NCBI RefSeq assembly: GCF_023715705.1
Contig: NZ_JAMBOS010000006.1
Location: forward strand, 147,696 to 211,695
Reading direction: 5' to 3'
Source of the DNA: Halalkalibacter oceani
Lineage (GTDB): Bacteria > Bacillota > Bacilli > Bacillales > Bacillaceae_D
Length of the DNA stretch: 64,000 nucleotides
The position numbers and the translations under genes are program-made. How positions within the stretch are numbered: position 1 is the stretch's first letter; each line of letters starts with the position of its first letter. Of the stretch, positions 44,341-52,520 are shown in pieces. Under the pieces are notes generated by a model that ran no database searches, was not told the origin of the DNA, and saw only the letters and a program-made list of their open reading frames with translations.

Positions 44341-44625
44341 CCAGTCTCCAGTGTGTCAAAAGGATTTTTCTTTTGGCAAACTCCCTCATCAAATCAATCA
44401 CCATTCTAAGTATTTTTCCTTCCCTTTCGCTTTTTTACTACCTCCAAAAGATGCCGTTATTCTGCTCACTATCATCTTGTGACATTTTGTTTACAAGTAG
44501 GTCAAACTTCTATGACAACTTTACTTTATAGTAAAGGATATTAGAATTTAGCAGATTTTGTCTGATTTTGGTTTACCGAATCACATTAAATTGCTAATCG
44601 GTCAAAGAAGTTTAGGAGTGAGGAA

Positions 44626-45471
44626 ATGTCAAGAACGTACAAGTTAAACAAGAAAGGAAAAGTAGCCGCATCAATTTTAGCTTTTCTGATGTTATATATA
44701 TGTTTTTCATTAGGGTCAATGGTAATTGGCCAGAAGCAGGAAGCAACAGAAAAGAATCAAATCGTGCATGAAGCGGCGTCCTATGAAGAAAAAACACCAT
44801 TCTTAAAAAGTAGTCAAATAATCGAAAACAATTCAATGGAAGAAGAAAGCGCCGATACTAGCGTTTCACAGGAGTCGGAAAAAGTTGTCTATTTAACATT
44901 TGATGATGGACCCCATTCAACCATTTCAGAGGAAATTGTAAACTTGCTCAATCATTACGATGCAAAAGCAACCTTTTTTATGCTGAAACCTAACATCGAA
45001 AATAACTCAACGATCGTAAGAAAGATGGTCGAAAGCGGTCACGCTGTCGGTGCACACGGGATCACTCATGATGTAGCGCAAGTCTATAAATCTCCTGAAG
45101 ACTTCGCGAGAGAAATGAAGGAGACGCTTGATTTAATTAGAGAAATAACGGACCAAGAAACTCGTTTAATAAGAGCTCCTTTTGGTTCATTTCCTTACAT
45201 TACAGACCCTTACAAGGCTGTCATTGAGCGTGAACAACATATTCTGTGGGATTGGAATATTGATTCAGAGGATTGGAAGCTGACGAATGGTGAATTCGTT
45301 GAACATGTAATCAACCAAGTAAACAACATTTCCAAAAAGCCGTTGGTCGTGTTAATGCATGAGAAAGCAACTACTGTCGCTCATTTAGAAAAACTGCTCT
45401 CGTATTTTCAGGATAATGGATATGAGATGAGGGCAATCGATGAAGCAGTGGAACCTGTACAATTCTATTAA
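44626..45471 (+). CDS. Polysaccharide deacetylase (NodB domain), membrane-anchored
   Basis: This 281-residue protein has an N-terminal membrane anchor (about residues 13-34), a hydrophilic linker and a NodB domain (about 85-280). Motif 1 is TFDDGP (catalytic Asp93, metal Asp94), motif 2 is His144/His148 in GAHGITHDV and motif 3 is IRAPFGSF. Motif 4/5 residues (WDWNIDSEDW, VLMHEK) are also visible. Such enzymes remove N-acetyl groups from peptidoglycan GlcNAc or MurNAc or from other wall polysaccharides. The ATG follows AGGAGTGAGGAA. An LCP-family gene follows after 66 bp, which supports a role in wall polymer maturation. Confidence 0.92.
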   Translation: MSRTYKLNKKGKVAASILAFLMLYICFSLGSMVIGQKQEATEKNQIVHEAASYEEKTPFLKSSQIIENNSMEEESADTSVSQESEKVVYLTFDDGPHSTISEEIVNLLNHYDAKATFFMLKPNIENNSTIVRKMVESGHAVGAHGITHDVAQVYKSPEDFAREMKETLDLIREITDQETRLIRAPFGSFPYITDPYKAVIEREQHILWDWNIDSEDWKLTNGEFVEHVINQVNNISKKPLVVLMHEKATTVAHLEKLLSYFQDNGYEMRAIDEAVEPVQFY

Positions 45472-45537
45472 CATGAGAACAATACGATTTCAAAAATAGT
45501 AGCAATTTTTACTAGAATTAAAGGTGGTAGTATACAC

Positions 45538-46572
45538 GTGAGCACTTCTGTATCAAAAGGTAAAAAATGGAGAAAGAATGTAATATGGGGAATTTTACTA
45601 CTGGCTGTTGCAGGCGTTATATATATTTCTTATTTTCTAATTACGATATATGGAGCAACAAAAGAAGCCTATGTAGAGTTAGAGCGTCCAGAGGGAAATT
45701 CTGAGCTTAGAGAAGAAGCAGTGACAGTCGGCAGTGAGGACCCAATATCTATTTTATTAATGGGAGTGGATGATTACGATCCGAGTGGTCATAATGGTCG
45801 TGCAGATTCACTAATCGTTGTAACGTTAAACCCGAATACCAAACAAATAACAATGACAACGATCCCAAGAGATACTAGGGTGGAATTTTCAACAGAAGAG
45901 GCCGGCCCCTATGCAGGCTTTCATAAAATAAATGCCGCGTACATGTATGGTTCTATGTTTGACCATGGGGGTCATAAACTTACCGTTGAAAAAGTAGAAA
46001 AATTGCTTGATATACCGATTGACGAATATGTCGCTGTTAATTTTGATGGATTTAAAGATATTGTCAATGTATTGGGCGGCGTAACCGTCGATATTAAGGA
46101 ACCGTTCTGGGAAAAGAATTTCTATTCAGTTGATGAAGAACGAATTTATTTCACAAAAGGGAAGAAGAAATTAGATGGTGAGGAAGCTTTGGCCTTTGTT
46201 CGAATGAGGAAACGTGAAGTGAATAATGTCTATTCGCGTGAAGAAAGGCAACGGCAATTTATTAAGGCGAGCATTGACGAAGTAATTTCAACAAATACGC
46301 TCTTTAAAATTGGCGAAATTGCAAATATTTTAGGAGAGAACATTAAGACGAGCCTGAGCCCGATGGAAATTTTCCGTTTACAGCAGACATATGCCTCAAT
46401 CAATACTTCCACTATAAAAACGTTTAAGATTGAGGGTGAAGATCAACGAGTGAATAATATTTACTATTTCATACCGACAGAGGAAGGGTTATCCAATACG
46501 TCTCAACGGCTAAAAGAGGAACTAGAATTAAGCGAGCAGGAAAAAATCAATATCGAAACAGAATGGGAATAA
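45538..46572 (+). CDS. LytR-CpsA-Psr (LCP) family wall polymer ligase
   Basis: This 344-residue protein starts at a GTG after AAGGTGGTAGTATACAC. A cytoplasmic stub and one membrane helix (about 14-38) precede the LCP domain (about 70-280). LCP hallmarks are ILLMGVDDYDPSGHNGRADS followed by LIVVTLNP, TTIPRDTRVEF, KINAAYMYG, and the basic VRMRKREV...REERQRQF helix that binds the polyprenyl phosphate. These enzymes attach teichoic acid or other anionic polymers to peptidoglycan. It is probably in one unit with the deacetylase and ends before a terminator. Confidence 0.92.
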   Translation: MSTSVSKGKKWRKNVIWGILLLAVAGVIYISYFLITIYGATKEAYVELERPEGNSELREEAVTVGSEDPISILLMGVDDYDPSGHNGRADSLIVVTLNPNTKQITMTTIPRDTRVEFSTEEAGPYAGFHKINAAYMYGSMFDHGGHKLTVEKVEKLLDIPIDEYVAVNFDGFKDIVNVLGGVTVDIKEPFWEKNFYSVDEERIYFTKGKKKLDGEEALAFVRMRKREVNNVYSREERQRQFIKASIDEVISTNTLFKIGEIANILGENIKTSLSPMEIFRLQQTYASINTSTIKTFKIEGEDQRVNNIYYFIPTEEGLSNTSQRLKEELELSEQEKINIETEWE

Positions 46573-46597
46573 TTGAATAGGTGATATTTTAAAATCA

Positions 46598-46645
46598 TGA
46601 TCCCGATTTTATCCGTTTTTCCTGAGATAAATCGGGATTTTTAGC
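46598..46645 (+). terminator. Terminator after the LCP gene
   Basis: ATCCCGATTTTATC pairs with GATAAATCGGGAT around a T-rich loop, followed by TTTTTAG. Confidence 0.85.
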
Positions 46646-46749
46646 TGCTGTCCTCAATCCTATATTGAAGGCCGCAATATAAAATAAATATTTAGCGGAA
46701 TCTTTTATTATAATGTTAGGTGTTATGAAAGAAAGGGGATGTCACTGAT

Positions 46750-47457
46750 ATGAATGATTATTATGCACATGACTTTATTAAGGAATTAGAAAAGCAGCGA
46801 AATGAGCAGAATGTGGAAAAAATGAAACGATTTTTCAAAAGTTCTGATCCTGATACATTATGTTTGGGGCTTAACATGCGCACGGTTTTTCAGTTAGCAA
46901 AACAGTTCATCGGTATGCCTTTGTCTGAGATTGAAAAGGTATTGGAAAGTCCTTATTATGAAGTAAGGATGGGGGCTGTCAGTATTATGGATTACCAGGC
47001 TAAACAAAAAAAGCTTTCGAATGATGAACGAAAGGCATTATTTGATTTGTATATTCGCAGACATGAACGAATTAATAATTGGGATTTTGTTGATCGCTCT
47101 GCTCCTTCAGTGGTCGGAATCTATCTTCTCGATAAACCAAGAGATATTTTATATAAGTTGGCGCGCTCAAATAATTTATGGGAACGAAGAACAGCAATTG
47201 TTAGTACATATGCATTTATTAAAAAGGGAGAGATAGAAGATACGTTTAAAATAGCTGAGCTCCTTATCAATGATCAAGAAGAGTTGATCCAGAAAGCTGT
47301 AGGAAGCTGGACTCGTGAAGCTGGTAAAAAGGATCATCATGCATTAAAACGCTTTTTGGACAAACATGCGGCGACTATGCCTAGAGTAACATTAAGGTAT
47401 GCGATTGAAAAGTTTGACAAGGAGACGCGGGATTATTATTTAGCTTTAGCTAAGTAA
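46750..47457 (+). CDS. AlkD-like DNA alkylation repair protein
   Basis: This 235-residue, all-helical protein matches the AlkD/AlkC HEAT-like DNA glycosylases that remove bulky or charged N3/N7-alkylpurines without base flipping. The active-site region is INNWDFVDRSAPSVVG (Trp111, Asp112, Asp115), with Trp and Arg in NNLWERRTAIVST further on. The ATG follows AGAAAGGGGATGTCACTGAT. It is monocistronic. The ~230 bp after it show no gene; a CTTCGGTTT/AAACCGAAG inverted repeat about 80 bp apart has no clear role. Confidence 0.9.
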   Translation: MNDYYAHDFIKELEKQRNEQNVEKMKRFFKSSDPDTLCLGLNMRTVFQLAKQFIGMPLSEIEKVLESPYYEVRMGAVSIMDYQAKQKKLSNDERKALFDLYIRRHERINNWDFVDRSAPSVVGIYLLDKPRDILYKLARSNNLWERRTAIVSTYAFIKKGEIEDTFKIAELLINDQEELIQKAVGSWTREAGKKDHHALKRFLDKHAATMPRVTLRYAIEKFDKETRDYYLALAK

Positions 47458-47690
47458 CAACCGGCAAGGAGCCGGAACCGACCCGGATTTTCCTGACTTC
47501 GGTTTCTAACGCGTGCTCGTTTCAGCGAACTCCTCGTCACGGTACAAATCGATCAAGCCGTCAGCCAGTTTGATTGACTAAACCGAAGCAATAAAGGAAA
47601 TTTGAACCAATTTTAAGAAGGGTTTTTTTAATAGAGAAGCGAATTAATTTAAAGAGTGTTTATCTTATTTTGAGGAGTGGGGACAGTACG

Positions 47691-48005
47691 ATGATTATGA
47701 CAACTACTACCATCGTCGAAGGAAGACCGGTTAGTTCGTATTTGGGGATCGTCACGAGTGAAATTATTTTAGGAGCTAACGTCGTAAGGGATTTCTTTGC
47801 CTCAATAACAGACATCGTTGGTGGGAGAAGCGGAGCGTATGAAAGCAAGTTGCAAGAAGGGCGAGAGGAAGCTCTACGAGAATTGGAGAGTAAGGCAAGA
47901 CGAATGGGCGCCGACGCAGTAGTCGGGATCGACCTAGACTTTGAAACATTACGTGATGGCATGATGATGATCGTCGCAACAGGTACGGCTGTCAAATTAT
48001 CATAG
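47691..48005 (+). CDS. YbjQ/DUF74-family (heavy-metal-binding-like) protein
   Basis: This 104-residue protein has the UPF0145/YbjQ pattern: [20 protein letters not shown] at the start, [20 protein letters not shown] in the middle, and [20 protein letters not shown] followed by DLDFETL at the end. The family forms pentameric beta barrels; no biochemical role is established. The ATG at 47691 is about nine bases after GTGGGG; the TTG at 47670 precedes that site. It stands alone, with an intrinsic terminator 160 bp downstream. Confidence 0.87.
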   Translation: MIMTTTTIVEGRPVSSYLGIVTSEIILGANVVRDFFASITDIVGGRSGAYESKLQEGREEALRELESKARRMGADAVVGIDLDFETLRDGMMMIVATGTAVKLS

Positions 48006-48168
48006 CTGCTCTATTATTAACAGAGTGGGCGAAAACAAAATAGTGAGAGCCCTGAGAGATATGGTGGTCCCGGTTTGGTCAAACGCAAGAATCGAATTTT
48101 ACATTATAAAACCGAGTGACGGTTCCCAATCAAGGATGGCATGATGATGAAGAATTTATAGCTAAAGG

Positions 48169-48204
48169 GATCAGGTCCTATTCTGTATAGGGGTTGATCT
48201 TTTT
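48169..48204 (+). terminator. Terminator between YbjQ-like gene and the broken kinase
   Basis: GATCA and CCTAT pair with ATAGG and TGATC around a short internal loop, followed by TTTTT. The 48006-48168 stretch before it holds no gene I can support. Confidence 0.75.
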
Positions 48205-48505
48205 GCATGACTGCCCGCGTTAGCTAAATTGATGTGTAAGGAGAACAAACTATGCGTGACACTTGTCCAATTCCCAAATTGACAAATTATTCAGCGAGCG
48301 TTACAAGAGGAATCCATACTCTTTATGTGTTTTGTGAAATGGAAAAATACATAGATAACGTAAATCAGTTTATTTATAAAGGCATTCAGCAAAACGCTGT
48401 GATCTTAGTCATTGAGACGAAAGAGGTCATAGCCAACCTTAAAAAGCGGGTCGCTTCAAGCGGGCTGACAGAGAAACAGTTGAGTCAAATCAATTTCAAA
48501 GAGAA

Positions 48506-48514
48506 TCTTACCTT
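48506..48514. repeat. Left target site duplication of the IS
   Basis: TCTTACCTT directly precedes the left inverted repeat and is repeated exactly at 49919-49927 after the right end. Confidence 0.85.
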
Positions 48515-49918
48515 CACTAGCGTTGCATAAAATTTGACTGAATATTCAGTTTCTGTATTCGTTCTGCTTAGAGCCAAAAAGGTAAATACCCAGTTAAAGG
48601 TGGTTCCATCCATTTGGAATATTATTTACAATTAGACATTGGTGACGACGACTGATTCTTTATTAAGGAATGGCTTTTCCTTCAATTTTCCGAAGCCAAA
48701 TATGCGCCGGCTTCCACAAAGCTGCTCTCAGATAACGGCTAATTTGTAAGGTTTTTCGCTTGCTTTTTGTCTCAAGTTGGACGAGTACATGTAGGCAAAA
48801 AACGATTAATGCGATAAACACTTGATTGTGGATCGCCCATTCACTTTGACCGTAGAATTTTTTGATCCTGAGATGCTGCTTCATCCATTTGAAAAACAAC
48901 TCAATCGCCCAGCGTGATTTATACATCTCTGAAATCTCTTCGGCACTCAAATCGAAACGATTTGTCAGTAACTGAAGTTCATTTCCTTTTGAATCAAGCA
49001 CTCGTAGAAGACGAAAGTAGTTCTCCGTGCGGCTTTGAGTTGTACCAATCAACACCATTTGATCGGACAGAACAGTCGAATTCTCAGCTAGTTTAAAATC
49101 GTAAACTTCTCGTATGACTGCGTTTTTACGGAGCCTAGATAGAAAAAAGTAACCATCATCAGTCATGCGATCAAAACGTTCATAGTCTAAATAGCCACGA
49201 TCAAACACATACATGCATTCCTTGTCGTCTACCATGATTTCTAGTTGGCCACGATCATGTTCCTTTGCCATTGTGAGCACAGCCTTTTCAGGATAGGAAA
49301 TCCCTTTTTCCATAAACACAAGGCGCAAATGCAGCTTTACACCCGCTTTTGTTTTGCGGAACTCTGCCCATTTATGATTAGTCAAATTGAGTGGCAATGT
49401 GCTTGAATCAATGATTTTTAACGGCATAATGAGTTTGGTGTAGTGTGTTTTGGCATGAATTTTTGCGACTAAATCCAGGAAAAGCCTTTGAAATAGATCT
49501 GGATTCATGCCATTCAAACGGCGTGAGAGCTGAGAGATACTGATCGAATCAAGGTTGACCCCTTTTTGAAGCTGGTCATCGAAAAGACAATCACTCAGTG
49601 CATGAAGACTTTCTACTTCTTCGAGCTGTGCGTAGAGTAATAATTTTAAAAATGATTCCGTCGTAAGTTTTTTCGTATAGAAATCTAATTTCAATGTTTT
49701 CACTTGTTCCTCAAATAATTGAAGATTTATTGGTGAAAACCATTGTCCAAATGAAGTTTTTCGTGTAATCTTGTCCATGAGTTGGTCCTTTATTAGTGGA
49801 TTTGGACGGGTTACCACCTGACTTATCCATTATAAAGGACTTTTTCTTTGCACAAAATAAGATAATTGAACATTTTGAGTATTTATTATAGTGAAAATAA
49901 ATTAATGCAATACTAGTG
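48515..49918. mobile_element. IS4-family insertion sequence, complete, 1404 bp
   Basis: The ends are CACTAGCGTTGCATAAA on the left and, as reverse complement, CACTAGTATTGCATTAA on the right, giving an imperfect terminal inverted repeat of about 17-20 bp. It is flanked by the 9-bp duplication TCTTACCTT (the shared string is TCTTACCTTC if the first C is not counted as IS). It contains one full transposase gene on the minus strand. The element lies within the MEDS kinase gene and its excision with one target copy restores the frame, which proves the boundaries. A related terminus is seen at 63875. Confidence 0.9.
48663..49778 (-). CDS. IS4-family DDE transposase
   Basis: This 371-residue transposase starts at the ATG at 49778 after AAAGGACCAACTC; the GTG at 49817 lacks a good site. 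The DDE catalytic triad is visible: first Asp in KIIDSSTLPL (near residue 124), second Asp in YVFDRGYLDY (near 193) and Glu in YKSRWAIELFFKWMKQHL (near 293), the last showing the Y-R-E-K signature of the IS4 family. An N-terminal helical DNA-binding region precedes. No frameshift or stop is seen, so the element may still be active. Confidence 0.93.
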   Translation of the reverse strand: MDKITRKTSFGQWFSPINLQLFEEQVKTLKLDFYTKKLTTESFLKLLLYAQLEEVESLHALSDCLFDDQLQKGVNLDSISISQLSRRLNGMNPDLFQRLFLDLVAKIHAKTHYTKLIMPLKIIDSSTLPLNLTNHKWAEFRKTKAGVKLHLRLVFMEKGISYPEKAVLTMAKEHDRGQLEIMVDDKECMYVFDRGYLDYERFDRMTDDGYFFLSRLRKNAVIREVYDFKLAENSTVLSDQMVLIGTTQSRTENYFRLLRVLDSKGNELQLLTNRFDLSAEEISEMYKSRWAIELFFKWMKQHLRIKKFYGQSEWAIHNQVFIALIVFCLHVLVQLETKSKRKTLQISRYLRAALWKPAHIWLRKIEGKAIP

Positions 49919-49927
49919 TCTTACCTT
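49919..49927. repeat. Right target site duplication of the IS
   Basis: Second copy of TCTTACCTT, directly after the right inverted repeat. Confidence 0.85.
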
Positions 49928-51422
49928 CTATTTAAAAAATAAGGAGCAATTTGATGAAAAAGGGGCCGGGGAAGAGTTCAAAGCGTTTACCAAGCCCTTT
50001 CTGGCGCAGGGGTTACCCGTATGGACTTGGGGGCAGGTTCCTCTGCCTGCTTCAGGCTCATTCCTCGAAGAATTACGGTATTACGAAAGTAGATGTGATG
50101 ATTTTATTTTCGAACATAAGATCATCTCCGTCTGTTCCTACAATGGATTCACTACCCCTTCCTATGTACAGAACGAATTATTGAAATCCCATACACATTT
50201 TATGACAGATGATGACTTTTGTATCTCCCCGCTATACAACCAGAATCACCATAAGCCCCCTTCACCGGCGGAACTGGACCGACTTCACAGAATGGAAAAG
50301 CAGAATCAGTATTTAAAGCAAAAGAATCACTATTTAACCTTCGAAAACAGCTTGGTTAAATTCAAAAATGAAATGATCAAACAAAACGAGGAGAAACTCA
50401 GAACAATTATCAACGAAATACCAATTCCTATTTTAATTCGCAGCAAGTCAACTGTTCTTTATTTCAATGATGAAGCACAAAAGCAGTTTCACATTACCGA
50501 GCAGAATGAAATTGGAGAGAAATCGAAGATTTTTTTGAGGATTACCGTCATTCATCAGGAAATAAAGTACAGAAACATCAATTCATTCTTCGTCATGATA
50601 AGAGGAGATACTATCTCGTGAAATCTATTGATATTTTATTTGAGGCACGGCCAGCTATTCTGCATTCGTTTGTTGATATCACCCAGGAAAAAGAAAATGA
50701 GCATCTAATGATCCGTTCTGAGAAAATGAATATTGCCGGAGAGCTTGCGGCCAGTATTGCCCATGAATTGCGAAACCCTCTTACTGCGGTGAAAGGTTTT
50801 TTTCACATGATTCGAAAGGGAGCAGACGATAAAGAAATGTATTATCAGATTATCGGGGATGAGCTTTCCCGGATTGAACAAATATCAAGTGAACTATTAA
50901 TCCTGGCCAAGCCTCACTCAGAGAATCGTCGTGATCATAATATTCTGAAGCTGATAACAGACGTCAAGATACTCCTAACGCCACAGTCAAATATGAAAAG
51001 TATCGAAATTGTTATTCAGTCCTGTACGCAGGAGATGTATGTGAATTGTGAAATGACAAAAATTAAACAGGTGTTTATCAATTTAATTAAAAACGCAATA
51101 GAAGCAATGGAGGATGGAGGGCGTATTTTTATCAATCTACAAAAGGTCGGAGATGCGATACAAATTCAAGTCATTGACCACGGAAGCGGAATTCCAAAAG
51201 AGTTACTTCATAAAATTGGAGAACCTTTTTATACGACAAAGGAAAAAGGAACAGGCATCGGGCTGTTGGTTTGCTATCAAATTATTGAGAATCATGGGGG
51301 GATCATCCACGTTGAAAGTGAAGTGAATGTCGGTACAACCTTTACGATTGTGCTGCCGGCAAGCAAAGAAAGCTTGCAGCTTACCAGGTATCAAGTACCA
51401 ATCACCCGTTAAAAGCAACCAT

Positions 51423-51458
51423 AACCCTGTTGGACGGCTCTCTCCGCTCAACAGGGTT
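51423..51458. terminator. Stem-loop after the broken kinase
   Basis: AACCCTGTTG and CAACAGGGTT form a perfect 10-bp stem with a 16-nt loop between the convergent kinase and tatC genes. There is no T tract, so termination may be weak. Confidence 0.6.
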
Positions 51459-51495
51459 ACGCGTATGAAAAACGTCATTACAGAACGTTTGATCC

Positions 51496-52224
51496 TTAAG
51501 CAGCAAGGGATAATGCTTTTTGCTTCTTTTTGTAAATATGAGTGGAAAGGATCATGCTGCATTCATATAAAAAAATGAGAGGGATAATCACAAGTACATC
51601 AGAGAGAAAATCAGGAGGTGTGATCAGCACTGAAATCGTAACGAGACAAAAGTAAGCATATTTGCGCGACTTTCTCAGAGTGTAAGGATTTAATAGGCCC
51701 AGGCTTGTCAAAAACATAATGATAACCGGGAGTTCAAACAGAAACCCGAACGGCAACGTCATATGAAGCAAAAAGCTGAAATATTTCTCCGTTGTAAAAA
51801 AAGTCATAAACAAATCACTCGAAAGTGACAGCAAAAAACGGAATACGAGCGGGAAGAGAACAAAATAGCCAAATGCTATTCCAGTAATAAATAACAAAAA
51901 AAGCGCCGGGATATAAGTGAGCGATACTTTCCGTTCTTTTTCGGTCAAGGCCGGGGCGACAAAAAGCCATATCTGGTAGGCCGCCACCGGAGTCGTACCC
52001 GCAATGGCGACAACTGTTGCCAGCATTAAATAAACCCAGAGAATATCGCTCGGACCAAGAACGGCCAATGTCATCGGAAGGTCCTTTACGAGCCATTCGT
52101 AAATCGGCTGGACAAAAATAAAAGCGACAACGAGAAAAAGCAGAAAGGCCCCGGCACTGATCATCAGCCGTTTCCTGAGCTCGCTTAACTGTTCGACAAA
52201 ATTAAAATCGTTTTCCTCCGTCAT
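51496..52224 (-). CDS. tatC: Twin-arginine translocase subunit TatC
   Basis: This 242-residue protein with six membrane helices recognises twin-arginine signal peptides in the Tat translocase. Family motifs are FVEQLSELRKRLMIS at the N-terminus and FLFELPVIIMFLTSLGL in the second half. The ATG at 52224 follows AAAGGAGGAGATTCC; an earlier ATG at 52242 precedes that site. It is the last gene of phoX-tatA-tatC, like the B. subtilis phoD-tatAd-tatCd operon, so it probably forms a two-component TatAC translocase dedicated to the phosphatase. Confidence 0.95.
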   Translation of the reverse strand: MTEENDFNFVEQLSELRKRLMISAGAFLLFLVVAFIFVQPIYEWLVKDLPMTLAVLGPSDILWVYLMLATVVAIAGTTPVAAYQIWLFVAPALTEKERKVSLTYIPALFLLFITGIAFGYFVLFPLVFRFLLSLSSDLFMTFFTTEKYFSFLLHMTLPFGFLFELPVIIMFLTSLGLLNPYTLRKSRKYAYFCLVTISVLITPPDFLSDVLVIIPLIFLYECSMILSTHIYKKKQKALSLAA

Positions 52225-52255
52225 GGAATCTCCTCCTTTCATGATGACAGTGAAG

Positions 52256-52294
52256 CGCTGCTTACCCTTTTCCTGTTAAAGAGGGTAAACAGCG
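52256..52294 (-). other. Intercistronic stem-loop between tatA and tatC
   Basis: CGCTG-CTTACCC pairs with GGGTAA-ACAGCG, with a 15-nt loop and one mismatch. No T tract follows on the minus strand. It may limit read-through or protect the tatA message so that TatA outnumbers TatC. Confidence 0.6.
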
Positions 52295-52301
52295 TCCATA
52301 G

Positions 52302-52508
52302 TTAAATCGCTTTTTCTTTTTCGCTTTTAGAAGTGTCAGTGACCTCAGTAGTTGGTTCATCATTGACAAGCTCACGTGTCGACTTTTTGAATTCTTTTAA
52401 CGTCGTTCCAAAGGCTCGTCCAATTTCAGGGAGCTTTGAAGGCCCAAAAATGATTAAGGCGATAACGAGTACTAGAATTAATCCGGGAATTCCGATGTTT
52501 GACAGCAT
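52302..52508 (-). CDS. tatA: Twin-arginine translocase subunit TatA
   Basis: This 68-residue protein has the TatA pattern: a short periplasmic N-terminus, one membrane helix ([13 protein letters not shown]), the conserved [14 protein letters not shown] hinge and amphipathic helix, and an acidic C-terminal tail. It polymerises to form the translocation path. The ATG follows AGGAGGGTAAAGAA. It lies 12 bp after the phoX stop codon and 77 bp before tatC. Confidence 0.96.
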   Translation of the reverse strand: MLSNIGIPGLILVLVIALIIFGPSKLPEIGRAFGTTLKEFKKSTRELVNDEPTTEVTDTSKSEKEKAI

Positions 52509-52520
52509 TTCTTTACCCTC

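Larger units (their letters stand above)
48252..51412 (+). pseudogene. MEDS-PAS-HisKA-HATPase sensor kinase, broken by an IS and a frameshift
   Basis: The reading frame starting at the ATG at 48252 (AAGGAGAACAAACT upstream) encodes a MEDS sensor domain. It stops inside the IS at 48530. Removing 48515-49927 (IS plus one target copy) restores an open frame, ENLTF joined to YLKNKEQFDE, which continues through the rest of MEDS (GLPVWTWGQVPLPAS) and a PAS domain. A second lesion, one base lost or GA gained near 50513-50522, shifts the frame; downstream EDYRHSSGNK and YYLVKSIDILFEARPAIL restore it. The kinase core is intact (SIAHELRNPLTAVKGFFHMI, NAIEAMEDGG, GTGIGLLVCY). The original resembled sporulation-type phosphorelay kinases. 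The C-terminal ORF from 50618 might still be translated. Confidence 0.88.

Noticed and set aside
47500..47580. Minus-strand fragment reading LADGLIDLYRDEEFAETS
   Set aside because: Protein-like, but only 23 codons between stops and with no start signal; too short to support as a gene or a named remnant.
47955..48150. 16-bp direct repeat GATGGCATGATGATGA at 47955 and 48135
   Set aside because: The flanks show no further similarity and the unit is low complexity (ATG repeats), so chance is the simplest explanation.
49951..50184. 77-codon ORF starting in the kinase region
   Set aside because: It is out of frame with the MEDS coding sequence, which reads clearly in another frame through the same bases.
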